NCBI RefSeq assembly: GCF_001661495.1
Contig: NZ_BDDT01000002.1
Coordinates: 124,001 to 188,000 of the forward strand
Reading direction: 5' to 3'
Length of the DNA stretch: 64,000 nt
DNA from: Pseudoalteromonas prydzensis
GTDB lineage: Bacteria; Pseudomonadota; Gammaproteobacteria; Enterobacterales; Alteromonadaceae
The position numbers and the translations under genes are program-made. The notes under the pieces were generated by a model that saw nothing but the letters and a program-made list of their open reading frames with translations, had not been told where the DNA came from and did not search any database. Shown piece after piece: positions 1-8,240 of this stretch; position 1 is the stretch's first letter; every line of letters begins with the position of its first letter.

Positions 1-645
1 TGTTTTTTGTTTAGTAAACGCAACACGAACAGCCTGGTTTTCAGTTAACGCTGTCGAAGCATCGAGTTCCAAGCGTTTGTTATTCCATGAGCCATAAGAG
101 GCAGATGCACTGACTTTTGTTTGATAAGTTGGCTTTTTTAGTACCATATTAACGGTTGCAGAAGGATTACCAGCGCCTGTCATCAAACCATTTGCGCCAC
201 GTACAACTTCTACGCTTTCAAAAATAGAAGTATCAAGGGTACCTTGAATTGATCCGTTATCTTGCGGAGTGCCCATGCCGTTTACTTGGAAATTAGTAAT
301 TTCAAAACCACGGGCTTTAAAATAGGTGCGATCTGTTTCTATTTGTTCAACGGTGACACCGGGGGTTGTTTCTAAAACTGCATTTATATCATCGAGAGAA
401 AAATCGTCCATTAATGCCCGTGATATAACCGAGATCGACTGTGGTGTTTCTTTAATTGTTAAGCCCAACTTTGTTGCTGACTGGGCATCTTCCGTAATGT
501 AATTTTTATGATGTTGTCCATACACAGCTATCTTTTCAAGGGGGTCATTGTTGTTATTTTCTTCGGTTGCGTGAGCAACACCACTTAAAGCTAGCGAAGT
601 AAGCACTGCTAATTTAGATAAACGTAAAAACTGCGGGGCAGACAT
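1..645 (-). CDS. TonB-dependent siderophore-type receptor, N-terminal part (partial)
   Basis: The reading frame is open from an ATG at 645 to the window edge, so about 215 residues are visible and the rest lies to the left. The N-terminus has a Sec signal peptide ending near VAHA|TEEN. It is followed by a TonB-box-like stretch (EKIAVYGQ) and a plug domain with the typical siderophore-receptor phrases KETPQSISVIS, TPGVTVEQ, YFKARGFEI and VEVVRGANGLMTGAGNPSATVN, then the start of the barrel. This plug type is typical of ferric-siderophore receptors (FhuE/FpvA-like), so import of a ferric siderophore across the outer membrane is the likely role; the substrate cannot be read. An in-frame ATG at 657 is possible, but 645 has a GGA about 8 nt upstream. 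A Fur-like site lies upstream. Confidence 0.85.
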   Translation of the reverse strand, partial: MSAPQFLRLSKLAVLTSLALSGVAHATEENNNNDPLEKIAVYGQHHKNYITEDAQSATKLGLTIKETPQSISVISRALMDDFSLDDINAVLETTPGVTVEQIETDRTYFKARGFEITNFQVNGMGTPQDNGSIQGTLDTSIFESVEVVRGANGLMTGAGNPSATVNMVLKKPTYQTKVSASASYGSWNNKRLELDASTALTENQAVRVAFTKQKT

Positions 646-690
646 GTGGCATTCCATAAAGTTCAAAAGAAGTACGTAATTTAATCTAAA

Positions 691-705
691 TAGCAATGAT
701 TTGCA
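691..705 (-). promoter_or_regulatory. Possible Fur box of the siderophore receptor
   Basis: On the minus strand the 15-mer TGCAAATCATTGCTA resembles the 7-1-7 Fur consensus TGATAATNATTATCA at 10 of 14 defined positions. It lies 46 nt upstream of the receptor start, where iron repression would be expected. The match is imperfect, so this is a position-supported guess. Confidence 0.35.
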
Positions 706-752
706 ATTCTGTGTTGTGATTTTATTAATAAAGTGTGTGAGTAAGTCGGTAA

Positions 753-775
753 TAAAAAAGCGGCCAAGGCCGCTT
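753..775 (-). terminator. Rho-independent terminator of the porin gene
   Basis: AAGCGGCC and GGCCGCTT (758-775) form a perfect 8-bp stem around a 2-nt centre. Read on the minus strand it is followed by a run of six T. It lies 33 nt after the porin stop codon. Confidence 0.8.
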
Positions 776-807
776 AAGGAAGTAATAAAAGTTAAATTGT
801 TAAATTC

Positions 808-1974
808 TTAGAATGCGTATTTCACTGAGAACTGTAAGCGTTCCATGTCGCCATCATTACCGCTTTCTACTTCACGCTCAGCATGTTTTAGTTCTGCACC
901 AAAGGTGAGCTTTTTAACCGGAGAGTAAAGAATATTGGCACTGTAGCTTTGGCTTGATTTGGTTGGATCGCCAGTGATGGCCAATAAATCGGTGTTGTTA
1001 TCTGCTGAAAAGAATGAGTAAACAAAGGTTGAACGCCATTGGCTATTCCAATTTTGTTGATACGCAATAAAGCCAGATGTTGAATCAATTGCGTCCAGCT
1101 CATCACCATTTAAAACCGCACCATTAGCAACGTTTACACCAATATAGCGACCTAAGCCTTTACCTTGAGTAAGCATAAATTTGAGGTTGTTTTCACCGAA
1201 GTTCACTTTACCAGAAGCACTGATACCAAATGAGCTTTCATCCGCATCTAAACCATTTTGCTTATAAGTCAGTTGGCGAGCAAGCGCTGCAACGACAAAC
1301 TCACCCCAATCCGCTTTCATACCATAACGAGCGGTAAAGTCAGGTAATGTAGCATCATCGACAGAGGCACGAGCGCCACCTTGTGTGGTGATGGTGCTTT
1401 CAGGGTTTTCAATAGAAAAAGACCAATTACCTGTGGTATAGCGTGCTTGAGCTTGACGCACAAAAACCGTGCCTTCAGCTGGACCGATGAAATCGAGTGT
1501 TTCTGGTAATGCGCCAACATTTTGAAAGTTTGACCATGCTTGACCAAATAACCAGCCATCGTAAGTGATAAATGCTTGGCGTACGCGTGGTGCGTATGAG
1601 TTACTAACGCGCTCATTGCCACCTGCAGCTGAAGCAATAAAGTCTATTTCGATTTTAGTTTTAATTTCTTTACCGTTATCGAGCTTCGTTGCTGTACCAA
1701 AGAAGAAGCGTGATTGGCGTGCATGCATGTCGAATACCGGGTCGCTATCTACGTCAGTGCCGACCGGTGTTGTGCCAGGAATATAAAAGTCACGACCTAT
1801 ACTGCCACCTGCGGGCACACCGTCTGAGTAGTCACTCCACATTGCGTCGAGTTTTACATAACCGCCATAAGTTACATCTGTGCCGCCGATGGTTGCGGCC
1901 TGAGCTGTGGCTGTAAGTGCGCACAGCACAGCAGTGGCGGTCAGTGTTTTTAATGCTATCGCTTTAGTTGTCAT
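808..1974 (-). CDS. DcaP-like outer membrane porin
   Basis: 388 residues. A Sec signal peptide (MTTKAIALKTLTATAVLCALTATAQA) precedes a beta-barrel sequence starting TIGGTDVTYGGYVKLDAMW, with alternating aromatic strands and a C-terminal phenylalanine (SVKYAF), the usual end of a trimeric porin. The opening GGYVKLDA and the later R-QSRFFFGT stretch are typical of DcaP-type porins that take up small organic acids. The ATG at 1974 is chosen over the upstream codon at 2007 because AGGAC lies 7 nt before it and the signal peptide starts there. It is divergent from acs and shares with it a promoter region holding a proposed CrbR box, so uptake of acetate or another short acid is inferred. Confidence 0.8.
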   Translation of the reverse strand: MTTKAIALKTLTATAVLCALTATAQAATIGGTDVTYGGYVKLDAMWSDYSDGVPAGGSIGRDFYIPGTTPVGTDVDSDPVFDMHARQSRFFFGTATKLDNGKEIKTKIEIDFIASAAGGNERVSNSYAPRVRQAFITYDGWLFGQAWSNFQNVGALPETLDFIGPAEGTVFVRQAQARYTTGNWSFSIENPESTITTQGGARASVDDATLPDFTARYGMKADWGEFVVAALARQLTYKQNGLDADESSFGISASGKVNFGENNLKFMLTQGKGLGRYIGVNVANGAVLNGDELDAIDSTSGFIAYQQNWNSQWRSTFVYSFFSADNNTDLLAITGDPTKSSQSYSANILYSPVKKLTFGAELKHAEREVESGNDGDMERLQFSVKYAF

Positions 1975-2278
1975 AGTCAAAGTCCTATTCTGGGCTACTT
2001 GTTGCATTATTGTAATTATGTTGTGATACCACTTTTGATTAAGTATGCTTTTTACTCAATTACCTATTGGTCTATTAGACTAAGGTGGCAGATTGCTTTG
2101 TAACGCAACCACATCATTAACACCTTGTATTAATAGTGCAAAAACTTAATATTTGAAAGTATGCTTGGGTACATAGAAATAAATCAAAGATAATACAACT
2201 AAGGTCTAATACTTTCGCTCGCTATGCTGAGTGATCCTTGAGGGAGGCCTTAGGCAAGTAATTAAAATGGAGACGAGT
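1975..2278. promoter_or_regulatory. Divergent promoter region of porin and acs
   Basis: This 304-nt gap has no gene. It holds the proposed CrbR box at 2071-2093. An ATTAGAC motif recurs in the opposite orientation at 2204-2210. No clear sigma-54 site was seen. Confidence 0.5.
2071..2093. promoter_or_regulatory. Proposed CrbR operator, copy 1
   Basis: The segment reads TCTATTAGACTAA, then GGTGGCAGAT. It matches 21 of 23 bases with a segment at 21308-21330, the other divergent promoter of the acetate genes in this window. The core TTAGACTAA is an inverted repeat with a central base, as expected for a LuxR/NarL-type dimer. It lies 97 nt from the porin start and 186 nt from the acs start. Assignment to CrbR is inference from the regulon context. 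Confidence 0.55.
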
Positions 2279-4219
2279 ATGTCACAAAGTATCTATCCAG
2301 TTCCTGCACATATCAAGAATGCAGCCATAGTTGATAACGATAAATATAATACACTTTATAAGCAATCTATTGATGATCCTGAAGGTTTTTGGGCAGAGCA
2401 CGGTAAACGTCTCGATTGGTCAACACCTTTCACAAAAGTAAAAAACACCTCTTTTGATAAAGGCCATATTAGTATTAAATGGTATGAAGATGGCGAACTT
2501 AATGCTTCGTATAACTGTATTGACCGCCATCTGGCAACTAAAGCAGATAAAACGGCATTGATCTGGGAAGGCGACGATCCATCGCAAAGTGAACATATTT
2601 CTTATCAACAGCTGCATGACGAAGTGGCAAAATTTGCCAATGGTTTGAAAAAACTCGGTGTTAAAAAAGGCGATCGTATCGCGATTTACATGCCTATGTC
2701 ACCGCAAGCTGTTTATGCAATGCAAGCATGTGCGCGTTTAGGTGCAATTCACTCGGTAGTCTTTGGTGGTTTCTCACCATCAGCAATTGCAGATCGGATT
2801 AAAGATTCAGGCGCTAAAATTGTTATTACTTCTGACGAAGGGCGACGTGCAGGTAACACTGTGCCACTAAAAGCCAACGTTGATGAAGCGGTAGCGCAAC
2901 AGTCAGTAACTACTATCGAGCATGTGGTTGTGCATCAGTTAACCGGTGGCGAAGTACAGTGGCATGAACATGATGTATGGTGGCATGACTTAGTTTCAGA
3001 CCAACAAGCAGACTGTGCTCCAGAGCCAATGAATGCAGAAGATCCACTGTTTATCCTTTATACCTCAGGTTCAACAGGTCAACCAAAAGGTGTTGTACAT
3101 ACCACAGGTGGTTATTTAGTGTATGCATCGATGACCCATGAATATGTGTTTGATCTAAAAGAAGACGATATTTTTTGGTGTAGCGCCGATGTGGGTTGGA
3201 TCACCGGTCACAGCTATATTGCATACGGTCCATTAGTTAATGGTTGCACGCAAGTCTTATTTGAAGGTGTACCAACTTACCCAACCGCAGGGCGTATGGG
3301 TGAAGTGGTCGATAAACATAAGGTGACTATTCTATATACCGCACCAACCGCGATTCGCGCCTTAATGGCGAAAGGTGATGAACCAACGGCAACTTCACAG
3401 CGTGATAGCTTACGTGTGTTAGGTTCCGTTGGTGAGCCAATTAATCCAGAAGCGTGGACCTGGTATTACGAAAACATCGGTAAGAGTAATTGCCCAATTG
3501 TAGATACATGGTGGCAAACCGAAACCGGTGGCATCATGATCACGCCATTACCAGGCGCGACAGATATGAAACCAGGCTCTGCAACCCGACCATTCTTTGG
3601 TATTGCGCCGGCATTATTTGATGCAGAAGGTAACACTCTGGAAGGCGCTGTTGATGGTAACTTAGTTATCCTTGATAGCTGGCCTTCTCAGGCACGTACA
3701 GTTTATGGTGACCATGAACGTTTTGAACAAACTTACTTCTCAGCTTATCCGGGTGTGTATTTCACGGGTGACGGTTGCCGCCGTGATGAAGATGGCTACT
3801 ACTGGATCACCGGCCGTGTTGATGACGTGCTAAACGTATCAGGACATCGCTTAGGTACCGCCGAAATTGAAAGTGCACTGGTTGCTCACCCTGCGGTTGC
3901 CGAAGCCGCTGTTGTCGGTTACCCGCACGATATTAAAGGCCAAGGTATTTATGTTTACCTTACCCCAAATGAGGGGGTAACGGTTAGTGATGAACTAACT
4001 AAAGAAGTACGTAACTGGGTACGTAAAGAATTAAGCCCAATAGCATCGCCTGATATGATCCAATGGTCACCGGGTTTACCGAAAACTCGCTCTGGAAAAA
4101 TCATGCGTCGTATTTTACGTAAAATCGCTGCAAATGAGCACGAACAACTAGGTGATACCTCAACACTTGCCGATCCAAGTGTGGTTGATGAATTAATCGA
4201 GAACCGATTAAATCGTTAA
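2279..4219 (+). CDS. acs: Acetyl-CoA synthetase (AMP-forming)
   Basis: 646 residues, the usual length for Acs. The enzyme makes acetyl-CoA from acetate, ATP and CoA through acetyl-AMP in the cytoplasm. Seen are the P-loop-like [11 protein letters not shown], the acetate-pocket region [10 protein letters not shown] and [10 protein letters not shown], the hinge region near [20 protein letters not shown], and the C-terminal PKTRSGK with Lys607, the residue acetylated by Pat-type enzymes in this family. The ATG at 2279 has GGAG 6 nt upstream and begins MSQSIYPVP; earlier in-frame starts at 2231 and 2267 lack family similarity. It is divergent from the porin and followed 97 nt later by crbR. Confidence 0.96.
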   Translation: MSQSIYPVPAHIKNAAIVDNDKYNTLYKQSIDDPEGFWAEHGKRLDWSTPFTKVKNTSFDKGHISIKWYEDGELNASYNCIDRHLATKADKTALIWEGDDPSQSEHISYQQLHDEVAKFANGLKKLGVKKGDRIAIYMPMSPQAVYAMQACARLGAIHSVVFGGFSPSAIADRIKDSGAKIVITSDEGRRAGNTVPLKANVDEAVAQQSVTTIEHVVVHQLTGGEVQWHEHDVWWHDLVSDQQADCAPEPMNAEDPLFILYTSGSTGQPKGVVHTTGGYLVYASMTHEYVFDLKEDDIFWCSADVGWITGHSYIAYGPLVNGCTQVLFEGVPTYPTAGRMGEVVDKHKVTILYTAPTAIRALMAKGDEPTATSQRDSLRVLGSVGEPINPEAWTWYYENIGKSNCPIVDTWWQTETGGIMITPLPGATDMKPGSATRPFFGIAPALFDAEGNTLEGAVDGNLVILDSWPSQARTVYGDHERFEQTYFSAYPGVYFTGDGCRRDEDGYYWITGRVDDVLNVSGHRLGTAEIESALVAHPAVAEAAVVGYPHDIKGQGIYVYLTPNEGVTVSDELTKEVRNWVRKELSPIASPDMIQWSPGLPKTRSGKIMRRILRKIAANEHEQLGDTSTLADPSVVDELIENRLNR

Positions 4220-4316
4220 ATATGCGTTAAAAACTTGATTAGAAGTTGATTCTAAACGTAGTATATCGGCTGTCAGCTATTCGATAGATGACAGCCGAAT
4301 TCATTAGGAGTGAACC

Positions 4317-4970
4317 ATGAGTCAGTTTTTAATAGCGGACGACCACCCGTTATTCCGTGAAGCACTAAAAGGGGCATTAACTGCAAAGTTTGACGACTTA
4401 GAAGTTTTCGAATCAGAAAATTTTGACACAACATTGCAGGTGCTGAGCGAACAAGAAGATTTAGACATCTTATTACTAGACCTACATATGCCAGGTAGTG
4501 GCGATTTATACGGCCTGATCCGCATTCGCGAAGATTACCCAAGTTTACCAATTGCCGTTGTCTCTGGTAGTGAAGACATCAATATTGTTTCAAAAGTAAT
4601 GAGCTACGGGGCGATGGGATTTATTCCTAAGTCGTCATCATCCGATGATATTGCTGGCGCAATTAATCAAATTCTAGAAGGCGATGTATGGCTGCCTAGC
4701 GAACTAAAAGACAAAGTAGCGAGCATAACTAATGAAGATAAAGAAATCGCCGCTCAAGTTGCCTCACTCACGCCACAACAATATAAAGTGCTACAGTATC
4801 TACATGAAGGTTTGTTGAATAAACAAATTGCCTACGAATTACATATTTCAGAAGCAACAATTAAAGCACACATTACTGCTATATTCCGTAAACTCGGGGT
4901 TTATAACCGTACTCAAGCGGTACTCATTGCAGCAAAATTACAACTCGAACCTATCGAGCAAGCACAATAA
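4317..4970 (+). CDS. crbR: LuxR/NarL-family response regulator, CrbR-like
   Basis: 217 residues. An N-terminal receiver domain has the acidic pair D8/D9, phospho-acceptor D55 (LLLDLHMP) and a conserved lysine in FIPKSS. A C-terminal LuxR helix-turn-helix follows (LTPQQYKVLQYLHEGLLNKQIAYELHISEATIKAH). In Vibrio and Pseudomonas the CrbS/CrbR pair activates acs. Its position right after acs, together with a symporter-fused kinase at 17732-21172, fits CrbR. GGAG about 8 nt before the ATG supports the start. A narL-like regulator of other genes cannot be excluded from sequence alone. Confidence 0.85.
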   Translation: MSQFLIADDHPLFREALKGALTAKFDDLEVFESENFDTTLQVLSEQEDLDILLLDLHMPGSGDLYGLIRIREDYPSLPIAVVSGSEDINIVSKVMSYGAMGFIPKSSSSDDIAGAINQILEGDVWLPSELKDKVASITNEDKEIAAQVASLTPQQYKVLQYLHEGLLNKQIAYELHISEATIKAHITAIFRKLGVYNRTQAVLIAAKLQLEPIEQAQ

Positions 4971-4999
4971 TTACAACGTCGAAGTTATTCAATAATAAA

Positions 5000-5028
5000 A
5001 ATAAAGAGGCCTAGGGCCTCTTTATTTC
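5000..5028. terminator. Bidirectional terminator between crbR and purU
   Basis: AAAGAGGC and GCCTCTTT (5003-5023) form a stem around a 5-nt loop, with A-rich sequence before and T-rich sequence after. It can therefore serve both converging genes. Confidence 0.8.
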
Positions 5029-5041
5029 TACACTGTTTTAC

Positions 5042-5872
5042 CTAACTAAACACCACTGTACGGTTGCCGTTGATAAATAGCTTATGCTCAGAGGCTAATT
5101 GCAATGCTTTACAAAATACGGTTTTTTCAACGTCTTTACCCATCTTCGCCATCATTTCTGCGGTATTTGCATGATTAACATGAGTTACGTCTTGCATGAT
5201 AATTGGCCCTTCATCGAGCTCATTATTAACAAAATGCGCCGTTGCACCAATGATCTTTACACCCCGTTCAAATGCCTGGTGATATGGCTTAGCACCGATA
5301 AATGCTGGCAAAAAAGAATGATGAATATTGATAATTTTACCGTCAAAGCGGCCAACAAACTCAGGACTTAAAATTCGCATGTATTTAGCCAGGCCAATAA
5401 TATCTGGTTTGTAACTAGCAATTAAGTCACCCACTTGCAGGTCGTGTTCAGCGCGTGATAGCCCTTCATGGCTGACCACATGAAACGGCACCTCAAAGCC
5501 CTTCGCCAATGGCGCTAAGTCAGGGTAATTAGCGATCACAGCCAGTACTTCAATATTCAGCGCTTGCTCAAATTGCTTTAGTAATACGCCGCCCAAGCAA
5601 TGCGCTTCTTTAGTGGCAAGCAACACGACTTTGGTTTTTTCGTCAGTATGCAGTGCTAATTGCGCGCCATCGGGTAGCAAAGCCTGTAATTGATTTAAAA
5701 AGTCAGGTGCTGGTACGCCAGTTAATTCGGTACGCATAAAAAAGCGTTGAGCGTCTTTATCTACAAATTCATTATTGCGGGTAATATTTAAATTATGTTG
5801 GTGGCAAAGTCCGGTGATTTTAGCTATTAAGCCTACATCATCGGCACATTGCGTGGTTAGTATCGTGTTCAT
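5042..5872 (-). CDS. purU: Formyltetrahydrofolate deformylase
   Basis: 276 residues, close to the family length. The enzyme hydrolyses 10-formyl-THF to formate and THF, supplying formate for PurT and balancing one-carbon pools. An N-terminal ACT domain (about 1-85, TTQCADDVGLIAKIT) senses glycine/methionine in characterised homologues. The C-terminal formyltransferase-type domain has the catalytic stretch NIHHSFLPAFIGAKPYHQA, then GATAHFV and DEGPIIMQ with the conserved Asn, His and Asp. GAGGAA precedes the ATG. Confidence 0.95.
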   Translation of the reverse strand: MNTILTTQCADDVGLIAKITGLCHQHNLNITRNNEFVDKDAQRFFMRTELTGVPAPDFLNQLQALLPDGAQLALHTDEKTKVVLLATKEAHCLGGVLLKQFEQALNIEVLAVIANYPDLAPLAKGFEVPFHVVSHEGLSRAEHDLQVGDLIASYKPDIIGLAKYMRILSPEFVGRFDGKIINIHHSFLPAFIGAKPYHQAFERGVKIIGATAHFVNNELDEGPIIMQDVTHVNHANTAEMMAKMGKDVEKTVFCKALQLASEHKLFINGNRTVVFS

Positions 5873-5961
5873 TTTTCCTCATTCTGATCCCGTGAACAGT
5901 GGCTCCATTATTTGTTAATTTGTCACTATTGCAAGGGCTTTATTGCATGATTGACTATAAA

Positions 5962-6987
5962 TCACGTTGATTTAAGGGAGTAACGTAAATTACTTGGCGT
6001 CATGCCAGTCCAGCGTTTAAAAGCGCGGCGAAAATTTGTTAGGTCACTAAAGTTAAGTTCATTTGCGAGGGTTTCGTTACTTTGCGCTAAGGTGGTGATA
6101 TTAAATACCGCGGTTTGGCGATTGATGCAATCTTGCAAGGCGCTAAAACGAGTATGGTGTTGTTTTAGTTTGCGCTTAAAAGTGGCGGGGCTCATAACGA
6201 AATGCTGAGCAACGGTTTCGAGATTTTGTTGTGGGTGAGCACTGACATGATTGCGTACTAATTGCAGCCAAGATGCCGCAGGTAAAGGTTGTTGCTGGAT
6301 GGCTGCCAATGATTGCTGCAATAAACTTGGGCAACTATCAATTAAATGTTTGTTGTACAGTTCATCACTAATACTGACCATAAATAATTGTTGTGAAAAC
6401 TTGCAGTTGGCTTGCAGATTGGTTTGATATTGCTCTATGTGTGTGGGCTGCGCATAGGGAAATGAAAAACAGAGATCGCTGTTATTACCTATTCGCCATT
6501 TACATGTTGCAGCGATAAAACTGGCAAATAATTCGCAGCAAAATTGTTCTACGATTGCATTTATTGCCCCAAAACTGAGATTAATAATGAAGTAATGGCG
6601 GCCTTGGTGGTATTTATGTTCGGCATTAAATAAGTTAAAGCCATGCAAAGGAGTGCGGGTGAGTAGTTTTTGTAGTGTACGTAAACTTTCGGCTTGAGAA
6701 AATGCGCTGTATAACGGGTTGTGATTGAGTAGTTTACGCCCGAGTAAAAAACTGAGTTGGTGTTGATTATCAAATTGACGACAGTTTTCTTGTAATCGAT
6801 AAAACTGCTCAACACTGAGCGAAGCCGTTCCTGCGGCAAAATCTTGATAAAATAATTTTGTGCCTTTGAGTAATTTATCAGGGTGTACCCCTCGATGTTT
6901 GGCTAAATCAACTAATTGCGCTGCCCATGACTGTAAACCTTGGCAAGGAGAGTCGATGTAGCTGCTGTTGCTAAGTCTTGCACTCAC
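5962..6987 (-). CDS. AraC-family transcriptional regulator
   Basis: 341 residues. The N-terminal two thirds is an arabinose-binding-like/OruR-type ligand domain. The C-terminal region from about 235 carries the double helix-turn-helix (NLETVAQHFVMSPATFKRKLKQH, then ANELNFSDLTNFRRAFKRWTGMTPSNLR). The start is a GTG at 6987 that overlaps the stop of the upstream GGDEF-like gene by 4 nt, so the two are translationally coupled and probably form one operon. The target is unknown; AraC proteins often bind direct repeats, and a 17-bp direct repeat lies in the promoter region upstream of this operon. Confidence 0.85.
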   Translation of the reverse strand: MSARLSNSSYIDSPCQGLQSWAAQLVDLAKHRGVHPDKLLKGTKLFYQDFAAGTASLSVEQFYRLQENCRQFDNQHQLSFLLGRKLLNHNPLYSAFSQAESLRTLQKLLTRTPLHGFNLFNAEHKYHQGRHYFIINLSFGAINAIVEQFCCELFASFIAATCKWRIGNNSDLCFSFPYAQPTHIEQYQTNLQANCKFSQQLFMVSISDELYNKHLIDSCPSLLQQSLAAIQQQPLPAASWLQLVRNHVSAHPQQNLETVAQHFVMSPATFKRKLKQHHTRFSALQDCINRQTAVFNITTLAQSNETLANELNFSDLTNFRRAFKRWTGMTPSNLRYSLKST

Positions 6988-7904
6988 GCAGTATGTCCGT
7001 GTAAGTGCTTATTAGTTAATAATCGTTGATGCAATTGACTGAGTAAACCTGAGGTTGAGTCACGGTGCGTTGCTGCCACTAAACTGGTGTGTACTTTTTG
7101 TTTGTAGGTTACGGCTTTGTCGCTGCTATTAAACGAAAACGCTTCTAACGCACTGACTAACGACACGCTTAGCTGCTCTGCGATAGCCAGTTCGGTGTTA
7201 GGTAACATGACAATAAAACAATCACTGGCATAACGGCAGACTAAATCTTGCTCGCGTATATTCAGGGTGATCACTTGAGCAAACTCTTGTAACAGTTTAT
7301 CGCCTTCGGCATCACCAAATTGGCGATTAAAGCGATCAAACTGGGCAATATCTAACATCAGTAATGAAAACCCATGCAGGCTATGATGGAGCAAATTTAG
7401 CTCGCGGCTGATCTGGCTTTTCATATAATCGGCGCTGGCTAGGCCGCTAATAGCATCACTGAGTTGATGCTCTCGATAAAAGCGTTCGCGATTACGTAAT
7501 TGTTGATTAATGGTCATTTGCTCTTGGTGCCAATGATACAAAGCCATAGTCATTAAAATCATGCCAAATGGTGCGGGAATAGATTCTATGGTACTCAGCC
7601 ATGCTTGCTCTTCGCTATAGCTGACAAACTCATCAATAAAATCGAGCGTCATCGACAGGTTCATAATCGCAAGGCCTGAGAATAATAAGTTGGTTACCCG
7701 TCCCTTTGGCCTACTTAGCAGAATAAAAAATATCCACACTAGGGTCATGGCAGTAATACCGCCTTCACCAGCTACATCAAACCAATCTATCTGACTATGG
7801 CCTTTGTAGTGACCGTAGCTCAGTGTCAGGGTTAATACGCTGGCCAGCATCACCACTAAAATAAGCAGTAATGAGCGATGTAATTTTAAAAACGATAAAT
7901 TCAT
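6984..7904 (-). CDS. Membrane protein with degenerate GGDEF domain
   Basis: 306 residues. About four membrane segments fall in residues 10-125, followed by a GGDEF-fold domain (LSDAISGLASADYMKSQ, then MLDIAQFDRFNRQFGDAEGDKLLQEFA). The signature that should read RYGGDEF is RYASDCF (224-230), so both glycines and the catalytic glutamate are missing. From family knowledge such a protein should not make cyclic di-GMP; it may be a sensor or ligand-binding relic. It overlaps the AraC gene by 4 nt, which suggests a membrane sensor working with that regulator. Confidence 0.8.
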   Translation of the reverse strand: MNLSFLKLHRSLLLILVVMLASVLTLTLSYGHYKGHSQIDWFDVAGEGGITAMTLVWIFFILLSRPKGRVTNLLFSGLAIMNLSMTLDFIDEFVSYSEEQAWLSTIESIPAPFGMILMTMALYHWHQEQMTINQQLRNRERFYREHQLSDAISGLASADYMKSQISRELNLLHHSLHGFSLLMLDIAQFDRFNRQFGDAEGDKLLQEFAQVITLNIREQDLVCRYASDCFIVMLPNTELAIAEQLSVSLVSALEAFSFNSSDKAVTYKQKVHTSLVAATHRDSTSGLLSQLHQRLLTNKHLHGHTA

Positions 7905-7963
7905 GTTGAGCTCAATAGGTCATATTTGATAGGCAGAATAAGCAAACAGCTTAAACACCACTA

Positions 7964-7980
7964 GGGTCAGATTAGCTCAT
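7964..7980. repeat. Direct repeat copy 1 in receptor promoter region
   Basis: GGGTCAGATTAGCTCAT matches the segment at 8061-8077 at 16 of 17 positions in the same orientation, 97 nt apart. It may be an operator for the neighbouring AraC regulator or a remnant of a mobile element end. Confidence 0.6.
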
Positions 7981-8060
7981 AGTGATGACATATTTTTTAC
8001 GGTGCTAAGTTTCCAAACTGATTATTGCTCATGTTCGAATCAAAAAAACCTAAAAATAGG

Positions 8061-8077
8061 GGGTCAAATTAGCTCAT
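8061..8077. repeat. Direct repeat copy 2 in receptor promoter region
   Basis: GGGTCAAATTAGCTCAT is the second copy of the 17-bp repeat and lies 180 nt before the TonB receptor start. Confidence 0.6.
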
Positions 8078-8140
8078 TTTGGCGTATTTAACGGCTGAAA
8101 AAAGCCTAACAACAGTGAATTAACAGTGTTGCGGTAAGCG

Positions 8141-8158
8141 CTGACATATTTCTTTCAT
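8141..8158 (+). promoter_or_regulatory. PhoB box upstream of the TonB receptor
   Basis: Two 7-nt half-sites, CTGACAT (8141-8147) and CTTTCAT (8152-8158), start 11 nt apart with an AT spacer. This is the layout of a PhoB box (CTGTCAT, 4 nt, CTGTCAT). Similar boxes precede phoB and pstS in this window. Confidence 0.6.
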
Positions 8159-8240
8159 GATTGCCCCTTAGGGTGTTGCTGCGAGCCAAGCATGGCCAAG
8201 TAAATAATTAAAATCACTAGTAGCAACCAAGAGAACAATT

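Larger units (their letters stand above)
7905..8240. promoter_or_regulatory. Divergent promoter region of GGDEF-AraC operon and TonB receptor
   Basis: This 336-nt gap holds no gene. It contains a 17-bp direct repeat at 7964 and 8061, a weaker related stretch around 8018-8032, and a PhoB-type box at 8141-8158. Confidence 0.5.

Noticed and set aside
1565..1916. Plus-strand frames inside the porin gene
   Set aside because: They lie wholly within a well-supported gene on the other strand, have no family features and show antisense codon patterns.
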